DNA of 55,253 nucleotides from Pseudarthrobacter sp. AL07 (lineage in GTDB: Bacteria; Actinomycetota; Actinomycetes; Actinomycetales; Micrococcaceae): contig NZ_JASBRB010000019.1 in the NCBI RefSeq assembly GCF_029960665.1, positions 1 to 55,253 on the forward strand, in the 5' to 3' direction. A program made the translations under genes and the position numbers. This document shows, piece by piece, positions 1-8,297 of this stretch (the stretch's first letter is position 1; every line of letters begins with the position of its first letter). The notes below the pieces were generated by a model, which made no database searches, was not told the origin of the DNA, and saw only the letters and a program-made list of their open reading frames with translations.

Positions 1-21
1 GATCTCGATGGTCGTTTTGCC

Positions 22-54
22 CCTGTGGAGGTCTCCTTTGGAGGCCTCCACAGG
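22..54 (+). terminator. Hairpin upstream of the decayed pta copy
   Basis: A 10-bp perfect stem (CCTGTGGAGG at 22-31 with CCTCCACAGG at 45-54) sits directly before the pta remnant. It is the counterpart of the hairpin at 16265-16296 before the intact pta, so the intergenic element was copied with the genes. No clear T-run follows, so it may be an attenuator or RNA-processing hairpin and not a full terminator. Confidence 0.5.
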
Positions 55-923
55 CTGACGGTGAGGACCAGCGGGCCATTCGCGCCGCCACCGCTGCCTT
101 GGCAGCTGAAGGAACTCTAAGCCCACGGCTGGTCGGCAGAAGCCAGAAGATCCGGGGATTCGCCTCGCAGCTCGGCTGCGACGTACCGCAAGAATGGATT
201 TTCGTCGTCGGCGAGCTCGCCCAGGACAGCACCGTCAGCGCCATGATCGGAAACCCGAGCAGCTGGACCAGGTGCGGCAGGAACACGTCCACTTGGCACG
301 CGGCAGCACTGCGGGCAGGGTACGTTGACGCTTGCGTCGCGGGCGCGGGATGCCCCACGGCGTTGGTGCTTCGTGCCGCGCTGCGGGTGATAGGCCTGGC
401 GCCGGGCTGTAGGACTTTAAGCAGTTCCTTCCTGATGCTGCTGCCCGACGGAAGGGAGTTAACGTTCAGTGATTGCGCAGTAGTGCCTGATCCTTCGTCC
501 GAGCAGTTGGCGGACATCGCGGCAGCGACGGCAGCAACGCACCAAGCCCTGACAGGGGAGCAGGCCAAAGTAGCCATGTTGTCTTTTTCCACCCGGGGCG
601 GCGCCGTTCGTCCGCATGTGGACAAGGTCAAGTCAGGGATGGGGATCCTGCGGATCCGCCCCCTGGTCCCGCAGATCGGGGCGTCGAAGGCACCCGATTC
701 GGCCGTCGCCGGTCACGCCAATGTGCTGAATTTCCCAACCCTGAATGCAGCGAACATCGGGTACAAGATCACCGAGCGGCCGGGCGGGGCAGTTGCGTTA
801 GGCCCCATTCTCCAGGGGTTGGCCGCACCCATGAATGATCTCTCGCGCGGACGCCGTGCGGAAGACATGTTCTCGATGGGCCTTTTGAGTGCCATGCAGT
901 CGCTGGCTGTTCAACCGGCCTGA
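54..923 (+). pseudogene. Decayed phosphate acetyltransferase (Pta) paralogue
   Basis: The frame from base 54 aligns along its length with the intact Pta at 16340-17434. Shared blocks include ADGED at the start, [32 protein letters not shown] and [10 protein letters not shown]. About 40 N-terminal residues with the start codon are missing. A stretch of about 14 residues between ILR and SKAP, present in the intact copy, is deleted in frame. The segment just before HAAALRAGY is scrambled relative to the intact copy. The first usable start would be TTG at 99. Pta makes acetyl-CoA from acetyl phosphate. The loss of the N-terminus and of an internal segment makes an active enzyme unlikely. An intact yeiH-like gene follows at 1021. 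Confidence 0.8.
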
Positions 924-1020
924 ATTTTCCTGCCCCAAGGGGCGTTTCCAGAGGCTAGACCGAAAGAGAGGAGATCCGGCCATCCGGCACCCGCCGGGTC
1001 ATGACGGATCACAGACGACT

Positions 1021-2115
1021 ATGACACAAAACGTTGCTGCATCCGTCAATAACCACGGCCGGGGAAGTCTTCCCCGCGGGTTTCGCAGCCCTCTGCTTCC
1101 GGGCCTGGCGGTGGCCGCTGCTGCTGTCGCCCTCGCGTGGCTTATCCACTCGGCCGTCCCGGTGTTGCCCTTCCTCACGGTATCCGTAGTTCTGGGCATT
1201 CTGTCCGCAAACCTACCTGGGATCAGCACAGCAGTCGAAGGGGTCCTGCAGCCGGGCCTGGTTCTTTCTGCCAAGCGCTTCATGCGCCTGGGCATCGTAC
1301 TGCTCGGTCTAAAACTCAGCCTCATTGATGTGGCTGCGTTGGGGTGGAAGACGCTGGGGATAGTGGTTGCTATCGTGCTGCTGACCTTTGCGGGGACACT
1401 GGTCCTGGGCAAAGCACTCAGGCTTCCGGGCGATCAGGCGCTGCTGTTGGCTGCAGGTTTTTCCATCTGCGGGGCTTCCGCGATTGGGACCATGAGTGGA
1501 GTCACCAAAACGGATCACCGCGATACCGTGGTCCCTATTGCACTCGTGACCCTGTGTGGAACGCTGGCAATTGCGGTGCTGCCTGCGCTGCAGGGGCCGC
1601 TTGGCCTGGATACTGTTGAGTTCGGATACTGGGTGGGGGCCAGCGTCCACGATGTGGGGCAAGTCGTGGCAACCGCGCAGACGGCTGGTGCGTCTGCCCT
1701 TGCAGGCGCCCTGATAATCAAACTGACCCGCGTCCTGATGCTCGCCCCGATGGTCACCGGCGCTGCCCTTGTGGACCGTTATCGCCGCCGCCGCGCGACG
1801 GCCGCCGCGAAGAAGAATGACAGCGCGGCAGACGCCGCCCAGGAATCCGGCATAAAGGTCCCGCCGCTGATCCCGCTCTTCGTGGCCGGATTCATGGCCA
1901 TGATCGTTCTGCGGACGCTGGGAATCGTGCCGCCCGTTGCCCTGGAGGTTGCGGGCATCGTGCAGGACTTACTGCTGGCCGCTGCTCTCTTCGGTCTGGG
2001 AGCATCGGTGCGGGTACGGTCAATGCTCCAAACCAGCGGCAAGGCCATCATCGCAGCGATGCTTTCATGGGCGCTGATCGCCGCCCTGGCTTTTGTCGGC
2101 GTGCAATTCATCTAG
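1021..2115 (+). CDS. YeiH-family putative sulfate/anion exporter, copy 1
   Basis: A 364-residue polytopic membrane protein of the YeiH/UPF0324 family (PSE family), with about ten hydrophobic segments. Family blocks seen are [11 protein letters not shown], the [16 protein letters not shown] segment and the [11 protein letters not shown] motif. It closely matches the protein at 17431-18528. The ATG at 1021 is chosen because it aligns with the start of that paralogue and the preceding bases are also homologous; an open frame extends further upstream but has no family homology. YeiH members near taurine genes are thought to export sulfite or sulfate released from sulfonates; that role is inferred from context. 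The gene is intact although the pta copy before it is broken. Confidence 0.85.
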   Translation: MTQNVAASVNNHGRGSLPRGFRSPLLPGLAVAAAAVALAWLIHSAVPVLPFLTVSVVLGILSANLPGISTAVEGVLQPGLVLSAKRFMRLGIVLLGLKLSLIDVAALGWKTLGIVVAIVLLTFAGTLVLGKALRLPGDQALLLAAGFSICGASAIGTMSGVTKTDHRDTVVPIALVTLCGTLAIAVLPALQGPLGLDTVEFGYWVGASVHDVGQVVATAQTAGASALAGALIIKLTRVLMLAPMVTGAALVDRYRRRRATAAAKKNDSAADAAQESGIKVPPLIPLFVAGFMAMIVLRTLGIVPPVALEVAGIVQDLLLAAALFGLGASVRVRSMLQTSGKAIIAAMLSWALIAALAFVGVQFI

Positions 2116-2184
2116 CCGGGGCCTGCGACCAAATCCTCGTCGATGGGCGCTCGAAGGTGGCGCGGTAGGTGATGGGGGTGGCCC

Positions 2185-4350
2185 CTATTGGTGCAATCGA
2201 TGTGCCGGATATTTGCGCAGGTTCAAGAGGTCCCGAAGGGCGGGCCGCGCTTCGAGCCGTAGTCTTATCGAGTCCGGCAGCCCATCCACCGTAACGGAGT
2301 CCTGTCTGATGTTGATGGCGAGCCTATTTCCGGCAAACGGAACGTTGTCAACCTTGAACTGGCCAAAGCCTTTTGGAAGTTCCGGTGCCAGCCATAGCTC
2401 ATTCCAGGGTAGGGCAGGGTCGAACCGCATCAGCATTCGGATCAGGTGGATCGGAGCCGCTGCGGCCCACGCCTGGGGTGAGCACGCTGCAGGGTACGGT
2501 ACTGGATGCGGGAATCTCGCCCGGTCCAGTCCGCAGAACAGCTCTGGAAGGCGGCCGCCGAAGTGCTCGGCTGCTTCGAAGAGCCCATAGGCGATTCTTT
2601 GGGCCTCTTCGATAAATCCATATCTCATCAGCCCATGGGCCACGAGGGTGCTGTCGTGCGGCCAGACTGAACCGTTGTGATAACTCAGGGGATTATAGGC
2701 GCCCATGGTGCTGGCTAGAGTGCGGATGCCCCAGCCGGTGAACATTTCCGGGGACATCAGGCGTTCCGCCACCTGCGCTGCCTTGTCTGTGTCCACGATG
2801 CCCATCCATAGGCAGTGGCCCATGTTGGATGCGAGGGCATCTACTGGCTTCTTGTCTCCGTCCAAAGCGATGGCAAAGTACCCCCTGTCCGGCAGCCAGA
2901 AGCGTTCGTTGAACGCCTCCTTCAGGCGGATCGCCTTGGCTGTCCAGAGGTCGGCGGTTTTTCTGTCGTTATCAGCCACCGCCATAAGGGCGCGGCCCAC
3001 GTAAGCCCCATACGTGTAGGCCTGGACTTCGCACAGCGCTATGGGCCCCCGGGCGAGCGAGCCGTCGGCAAAATTGATGCCGTCCCACGAATCTTTCCAG
3101 CCCTGGTTGATCAGCCCGTGCTCAGTCTGGCGCTGGTATTCGACGAATCCGTCGCCGTCACGGTCGCCGTAGTTCTCGATCCAGGCCAGGGCACGGTCGG
3201 CGGCCGGCACCAGCGCACGGACTGCATCCGTTTCCAGCCCCCAACGTCCCAGCTCGCTGAGGATGGTAACGAACAACGGGGTGGCATCGGCGGTTCCGTA
3301 GTAGATGCTGCGGCCACCGAGGACCGATTCGGTGCTGGTACCCAGACGCACTTCATGGAGGATCCGGCCGGGCTCCTCTTCAGTGGCGGGGTTCACCTCC
3401 TTGCCTTGGTGGTCAGCCAGCGTCTGGAGGGTGCCAAGTGCCAGAGAGGGGTCCAGCAGGAGGGACATGAGGGATGAGAGCAGGCTGTCACGCCCGAACA
3501 GCGCCATGAACCAAGGGGCTCCGGCCGCGGCAACGACCCGGTCGGGATGGCCGGGGTCAAAGATCCGGAGTGAACCGAGATCCTCCTGGCTGCGCAGGAT
3601 CGTATTTTGGACGGATGCGTCGCCCAGGTTGGGTATGGGCATGGACATCCGCCAGGAAGAGAGGCGTTTCCGGGCCTCGGCGGAAACTTCAGCGGTGCCG
3701 TATGCCGCGGTTGAAATCAACGCCTGCCCATCCAGGTAGGGCGTGGCTGTGAACGACTGGGTCCATTTCCCGTGGGCAGGAATTGTGGGAGTCAAGATGA
3801 GCCGGTGGGCCTCGAGAGTGGCGCCGGGTGCCCGCACGGCAAGCCCATGACGCCGGCCTGCCCCTTCACATTCAACGAGCAGGCTGTCCCCCTCCATCCG
3901 CACTTGCCGCGGCCCAGGGCTGGCAGCCCTGCCATCCTTGACGTCGAAAAGATCGGCGAAATCCGCGTTTACGGTCAGGGCGAGCCTAAAGTTGTTGGGC
4001 ACCGCTAAGTGATTCTCGATCGTGATGGTTTCGGTAAGTCCGGCACCAATGATCCTCTCGCGTTCTATAAGCAACGGCGGGTCAGCGCTGCCGACGTGTC
4101 CCCTCACCCTGCCGATAAACAGGGCTTGGAAGGGTTCAAGAGCGGTCGCGGCAAGTGCTTCAAGCGGCGCGTCATCAACGGTGATGTTCCATTCGCTTAT
4201 GTACCGCGTATCGTGAAAAAACGCGCCGTGGGGACTTCCCGAAAGCATGTCCCCGTTGGAGGCTGTCAAACAAAACGAGGAGCCATCAAGGACCGTGACG
4301 GCTCCGGCGCCTGCGGGGCCGGCGGCATTATCGGCGTTCCAACCCGTCAT
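2185..4350 (-). CDS. Amylo-alpha-1,6-glucosidase / glycogen-debranching-like protein
   Basis: A 721-residue protein with an N-terminal GDE_N-type beta domain (about 15-210, including GAFFHDTRYIS and ENHLAVPN) and a C-terminal (alpha/alpha)6-barrel (about 260-680). Barrel landmarks are APWFMALFGRDSL, YYGTADATPLF, QGWKDSWDGI and YHNGSVWPHDS, typical of MGH1/GDE-type glycosidases; acidic residues in these blocks are probably catalytic. It has no signal peptide, so it is probably cytoplasmic. The start is supported by AGGAGG eight bases before the ATG. Related proteins are annotated as amylo-alpha-1,6-glucosidases, but the true substrate (glycogen, trehalose-derived or glycosylglycerate) cannot be read from sequence. 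It faces the yeiH copy tail to tail and appears monocistronic. Confidence 0.85.
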   Translation of the reverse strand: MTGWNADNAAGPAGAGAVTVLDGSSFCLTASNGDMLSGSPHGAFFHDTRYISEWNITVDDAPLEALAATALEPFQALFIGRVRGHVGSADPPLLIERERIIGAGLTETITIENHLAVPNNFRLALTVNADFADLFDVKDGRAASPGPRQVRMEGDSLLVECEGAGRRHGLAVRAPGATLEAHRLILTPTIPAHGKWTQSFTATPYLDGQALISTAAYGTAEVSAEARKRLSSWRMSMPIPNLGDASVQNTILRSQEDLGSLRIFDPGHPDRVVAAAGAPWFMALFGRDSLLSSLMSLLLDPSLALGTLQTLADHQGKEVNPATEEEPGRILHEVRLGTSTESVLGGRSIYYGTADATPLFVTILSELGRWGLETDAVRALVPAADRALAWIENYGDRDGDGFVEYQRQTEHGLINQGWKDSWDGINFADGSLARGPIALCEVQAYTYGAYVGRALMAVADNDRKTADLWTAKAIRLKEAFNERFWLPDRGYFAIALDGDKKPVDALASNMGHCLWMGIVDTDKAAQVAERLMSPEMFTGWGIRTLASTMGAYNPLSYHNGSVWPHDSTLVAHGLMRYGFIEEAQRIAYGLFEAAEHFGGRLPELFCGLDRARFPHPVPYPAACSPQAWAAAAPIHLIRMLMRFDPALPWNELWLAPELPKGFGQFKVDNVPFAGNRLAINIRQDSVTVDGLPDSIRLRLEARPALRDLLNLRKYPAHRLHQ

Positions 4351-4540
4351 TTCGTCATCCTCCTAGCATGAGGCAACCAACCAAAGGGGCGGGGCCCAGC
4401 ACGGCTGTGCATCCGGCTGGCCCTGCTATCAGAACTATCGTCCTTGGGCCCGGCGGAAACAAGACCTCCTCAGTTTCAACCGATGGGTAGCGGCCCCGGT
4501 GGTTCCGAGACGCATAACGGTTCTTAGGAGGCAGAGCAGC

Positions 4541-4559
4541 AAGTCTCACACGGAGACTT
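4541..4559 (-). other. Small inverted repeat between two minus-strand genes
   Basis: AAGTCTC and GAGACTT form a 7-bp perfect stem with a 5-base loop, 40 bases past the stop of the FAD/Fe-S gene and upstream of the debranching-enzyme gene. It could be a weak terminator for the former or an operator for the latter. No T-tract follows on the minus strand. I see nothing else definite in 4351-4598. Confidence 0.3.
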
Positions 4560-4598
4560 TCAACTCGGGTTGCAAAGCAGTCCGGCTCCGGCCGCGGA

Positions 4599-7427
4599 TT
4601 AAGACGGCGGCTCGGCGGCTTGGTCCAGAAGCTGGGCCAGGTGCAGCCCGCGCCGGTCCGTGAGGTCTTCCAGCTGGGTACGACACGAAAAGCCGTCGGC
4701 CAGCACCAGGGCATCAGGCGCCGCGGCCCGGACGGCGGGCAGCAACTGCTGTTCGGCTACGGCGACGGAAATGTCGTAGTGTCCGCGCTCTACGCCGAAG
4801 TTGCCCGCCAGCCCGCAACAACCGCCCAGTTGTTCTAGCTTGGCACCAGCCTCCTTGAGCAACTCCGCATCCGGACTCCAGCCCATCACCGCATGGTGAT
4901 GGCAGTGCGGCTGAGCCACCACCGACTGTCCGGCTAGCGACGGCGGACTGTAGCCCGGGAGGGTGACGAGATACTCGGCCAGGGTGCGGGTCGCGTTGGC
5001 GACCGGCTGCGCGGCGTCCGCCCCCAGCAGTTCGAGTGCGTCTGAGCGGAGAACGGCCGTGCAGGAAGGTTCCACCCCCACGATCGGCGTGCCTGCTTCC
5101 GCCGCGGCGGTGAGCGTCTCCACCGTCCGGCCTAGTATTTTGCGGGCGCTGTCCAGCTGCCCGGTGGAGATCCAGGTAAGCCCGCAACACAGCGGCTCTT
5201 CGGGGATAACGACCTTCACCCCGGCCGCCTCCAGCACCCTGACGGCGGCCTGCCCAATTTCCGGCGAGAAGTAGTTGGTGAATGAATCGACCCACAGCAA
5301 TACGGTGTGCGCCCTTTCCCCGGGCACTTCCGTACGCGAGCTGAACCAACCGTGGAACGTCTGCTGGGCGAATTCGGGGATGCTGCGCCGGCCGTCCACG
5401 CCGGCAAATCGCAGGCTCAGCGGACCCAGGCCGGGAAGCCGCATCATTGCGTTGACCAGCCGCGGTGCCCTGGAAGCCAGCGCTGCCCACCGCGGCAGCC
5501 AGCCGAGGGTGTAATGCGCCATAGGGCGCAGGCGGCCCTTGTAGCTCTGGTGCAGGACCTCGGCCTTGTAGGCGGCCATATCCACGCCGGTGGGGCAGTC
5601 GGAAGCGCACCCTTTGCATGAGAGACAGAGATCCAAAGCATCATGGACTTCGGGCGCCCGCCAGTTGGTCCCACCTTTGTTGATCATCTCCTGGAGGACC
5701 CGGGCGCGGCCGCGAGTCGAGTCTTTCTCTTCGCGAGTGGCCAGGAACGAAGGGCACATGACCTTGTCGCCGGTGTTATCCGCCCGGCATTTGCCGACGC
5801 CCGTGCACCTGTGCACGGCCTGACTGAAATCGCCCTTGTCATCGTGATAGGCCCACGCCAGGCCCTTCGTGACAGGACGCGCGAGCGCCACGCGCACATC
5901 CGCGTCCAATGGGCGGGGGTCGACGATGATGCCAGGGTTGAGGAGATTATCCGGATCCAGAATATGTTTAACGTTGGCGAACATCCTGATGGCGTCGGCG
6001 GAGTACATGTACGGCAGCAGTTCACTCCGGGCGCGGCCGTCGCCGTGTTCGCCCGAGAGCGATCCGCCGTATCCGGCAACGAGCTCGGCGGCGTCGCTCA
6101 TGAATGCGCGGAACGCAGCGGTCCCGCCGGGGTGGGCCAGCGGAAGGTCCAAACGGACATGGACACAGCCGTCACCAAAATGGCCGTAAGGGAAACCGGT
6201 CAGCCGGTGCCGTATCAGCAGCTTGTCGAAGTCCCGCAGGTAGTTGCCGAGCTCCGCCGGGGGAACGGCCGCATCCTCCCAGCCGGAATGGGCCGGGACG
6301 CCCACCGGCGAGCGCCCGGCCAGGCCCGCGCCGTCCTCGCGGATCTTCCAGAGCCTGGCCGCCTGGGTCTGGTCAGTCACCACCCGGCTCTCCTTGGCTG
6401 CCTCCAGCAGCGCAAGTTTCGCCGCCCTCTCTCTTATCTCGAGCGGATCATCGCCGGAGATTTCCACGAAAAGCCAGGCAGCCCCGGCCGGAAGATCCGG
6501 TACCGCGGCCGCCCCGCGCCGGTTCGCAACGACGTCGACGATCCTGCGGTCCATGCCCTCGCAGGCTGTCGGGGAGAACGGCAGCACCTGCATCACGGCG
6601 TCCCCGGCGGCACCGATGTTTTCGAACCCAAGCACCACCATCGTCTTGTGACGGGCGTCGGCCACGAGCCGCACGCCAGCCTCCAACACCACAGCCAGCG
6701 TGCCCTCGCTGCCCACAAGGGCCCGGCGCAGGTCGAAGCGCCGCTCCGGCAGCAGATGTTCGAGCGAATAGCCCGAGACCTGGCGGCCGAACCGACCCAG
6801 CTCCGTGCGGATGGTCTCCAACCCGCCACCAACCAGACTGCGCAGAGCGTCGGTCTGCGGCGTGGAGGGGGTTCCGTCCGGACCCAAAAACAGGCGCTGC
6901 CCGGACCCGGTGACGACGTCGAGGTGGGTGACGTTGTCGCTCGTGCGGCCATAGGCCAGGGTGCGGGAGCCGCAAGCGTTGTTCCCGATCATTCCGCCTA
7001 TCGTGCACCGCGTGTGCGTTGACGGATCAGGCCCGAAGCGCAGCCCCTGGGCCAGTGCCGCTTTCTGCAGCGTCGCGTGGACGGTTCCGGGTTCGACGAC
7101 GGCGGTGCGGGCCTCGACGTCGAGCGACAGCACTTTGTTCATGTACCGGCTGAAATCCATAATTACGCCGCTGCCCACTGCGTTGCCGGCAACGGAGGTT
7201 CCGGCGCCCCTGGCCGTCAGCGAAATTCCCCGTTCCCGGCACGCTTCCATCGCGGCCAGCACCTCGTCCGTGCTCCTGGGGAACACGACGACGGACGGTT
7301 CCACCCGGTACAGCGATGCATCGGAGGAATAGGCGGCACGAGAGAGGGCGTCGTCCCGGACGTCTGCGATGCCTCGCGAGCGCAGCAGGGAGGCCAGCGA
7401 ACGGGGTGTCTGCACTGAAGTAACCAT
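4599..7427 (-). CDS. FAD/Fe-S oxidoreductase, D-2-hydroxyglutarate/D-lactate dehydrogenase type (YdiJ-like)
   Basis: A protein of about 942 residues. Residue numbers below count from an ATG nine bases upstream (7436), which lies inside a palindrome, so 7427 is preferred. An FAD_binding_4 domain covers about 45-190 (ARGAGTSVAG, GGMIGNNACGS). The FAD-oxidase C-terminal domain covers about 230-510 (GHFGDGCVHVR and SGEHGDG, typical substrate/metal segments). Next come Fe-S cysteines at 544, 550 and 561 and a CxxCxxCxxxC cluster at 604-614. Two CCG domains follow (EPLCCGLTW, GGCCGLAGNFG). This layout matches E. coli YdiJ-type D-2-hydroxyglutarate dehydrogenases and D-lactate dehydrogenases; electrons probably go to the quinone pool. 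It is divergent from a GntR regulator and next to a HOT-like enzyme, which favours D-2-hydroxyglutarate as substrate (inference). Confidence 0.85.
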   Translation of the reverse strand: MVTSVQTPRSLASLLRSRGIADVRDDALSRAAYSSDASLYRVEPSVVVFPRSTDEVLAAMEACRERGISLTARGAGTSVAGNAVGSGVIMDFSRYMNKVLSLDVEARTAVVEPGTVHATLQKAALAQGLRFGPDPSTHTRCTIGGMIGNNACGSRTLAYGRTSDNVTHLDVVTGSGQRLFLGPDGTPSTPQTDALRSLVGGGLETIRTELGRFGRQVSGYSLEHLLPERRFDLRRALVGSEGTLAVVLEAGVRLVADARHKTMVVLGFENIGAAGDAVMQVLPFSPTACEGMDRRIVDVVANRRGAAAVPDLPAGAAWLFVEISGDDPLEIRERAAKLALLEAAKESRVVTDQTQAARLWKIREDGAGLAGRSPVGVPAHSGWEDAAVPPAELGNYLRDFDKLLIRHRLTGFPYGHFGDGCVHVRLDLPLAHPGGTAAFRAFMSDAAELVAGYGGSLSGEHGDGRARSELLPYMYSADAIRMFANVKHILDPDNLLNPGIIVDPRPLDADVRVALARPVTKGLAWAYHDDKGDFSQAVHRCTGVGKCRADNTGDKVMCPSFLATREEKDSTRGRARVLQEMINKGGTNWRAPEVHDALDLCLSCKGCASDCPTGVDMAAYKAEVLHQSYKGRLRPMAHYTLGWLPRWAALASRAPRLVNAMMRLPGLGPLSLRFAGVDGRRSIPEFAQQTFHGWFSSRTEVPGERAHTVLLWVDSFTNYFSPEIGQAAVRVLEAAGVKVVIPEEPLCCGLTWISTGQLDSARKILGRTVETLTAAAEAGTPIVGVEPSCTAVLRSDALELLGADAAQPVANATRTLAEYLVTLPGYSPPSLAGQSVVAQPHCHHHAVMGWSPDAELLKEAGAKLEQLGGCCGLAGNFGVERGHYDISVAVAEQQLLPAVRAAAPDALVLADGFSCRTQLEDLTDRRGLHLAQLLDQAAEPPS

Positions 7428-7483
7428 GACTAACATGTTACAGGTTACATAGTGGAGACTGTCCAGAGCGTTAGGCTAAAAAC
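7428..7483. promoter_or_regulatory. Divergent promoter region with TAACATGTTA palindrome
   Basis: The short space between the divergent FAD/Fe-S gene and gntR holds a perfect 10-bp palindrome, TAACATGTTA, at 7431-7440, with a related TTACAT at 7445-7450. It is a good candidate operator for the adjacent GntR protein. On the plus strand a TAGGCT -10 box (7472-7477) lies six bases before the gntR ATG, suggesting a leaderless transcript. No convincing Shine-Dalgarno site is seen for either gene. Confidence 0.5.
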
Positions 7484-8209
7484 ATGCCGCGTACCCACAT
7501 GCAGATCACCCCGATCGTCACCAACGCGCCCTCCTTGACCGAGCGCGCCATCGAAGCGGTGCGGGATGCGATCAGGGAAGGAACCCTGGTTCCAGGGGAG
7601 CTGTACTCGGTCTACACCTTGGCCGAAAACCTGGGAGTTTCCCGAAGCCCGGTACGGGATGCCCTGTTGCGGCTCGCCGAGACCGGCGTGGTGCGGTTCG
7701 AACGTAACCGCGGGTTCCGCGTGATCATGCCGGGGCCGGAGGAACTGGTGGAGATCTTTGCCGTCCGCCTGGCGCTGGAAGTCCCGGCGGCTGGGCGGGC
7801 GGCGCGGGCGGCGGTCAGTCACCGCGAAGCGCTGCGTGCCGCGAGCGCGGAGCTGCAGGACGCCGTCGACGCCGATGACGAAGCGCTGTTCATGTTGCGC
7901 GACCAGCGGCTGCACGGATTGATCCTCGCATTGGCCGGTAATAATCTGGTGCGCCAGACCATCGAGAACCTCCGGGACGCGATCCGCCTCGTGGGCGCCT
8001 CCACCGCGGAGAAGTCCCGCACACTGCAGGGCATCCACGCGGAGCACACGCCGATTGTCGAGGCCATCCTGTCCGGTGACGGGCCGGGTGCGGCAGCCGC
8101 GATGGCCGTGCATCTGCGGGAAACCGGCCGGTTGCTGGCGCGGGAGGCTGCGCGTCAGGAGGGGGAAGGCCGGGACGCGGACGCGCTGTGGGCTGCCCTT
8201 ATCGACTGA
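7484..8209 (+). CDS. GntR-family regulator, FadR/FCD subfamily
   Basis: A 241-residue regulator. The N-terminal winged HTH (about 15-85) has LTERAIEAVRDAIREGTLVPGE and the recognition segment LGVSRSPVRDALLRLAETG. The C-terminal alpha-helical FCD domain (about 95-225) carries histidines in positions typical of metal/ligand binding (LHGLI, HAEHTPI, HLRETGR). FCD regulators often respond to hydroxy- or oxo-acids such as lactate or glycolate. Divergent placement from the dehydrogenase suggests it controls that gene and perhaps its own. The ATG at 7484 follows a TAGGCT box by six bases, so the mRNA may be leaderless. Confidence 0.85.
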   Translation: MPRTHMQITPIVTNAPSLTERAIEAVRDAIREGTLVPGELYSVYTLAENLGVSRSPVRDALLRLAETGVVRFERNRGFRVIMPGPEELVEIFAVRLALEVPAAGRAARAAVSHREALRAASAELQDAVDADDEALFMLRDQRLHGLILALAGNNLVRQTIENLRDAIRLVGASTAEKSRTLQGIHAEHTPIVEAILSGDGPGAAAAMAVHLRETGRLLAREAARQEGEGRDADALWAALID

Positions 8210-8236
8210 CCGTCTACGTTCCGCTGGAAAAGACGG

Positions 8237-8270
8237 GGTGCGGGGCTCCGGCTGACCGACGCCCCGCATC
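8237..8270. terminator. Bidirectional hairpin between convergent genes
   Basis: GGTGCGGGGC (8237-8246) pairs with GCCCCGCATC (8261-8270) in a 10-bp stem with one G-U pair and a 14-base loop. It sits between the ends of gntR (plus) and the MFS gene (minus), so it probably stops transcription from both sides. There is no long T-tract, which is common in high-GC actinobacteria. Confidence 0.6.
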
Positions 8271-8297
8271 CAAGCCGCTATCTGACTGGAGCGGCAA

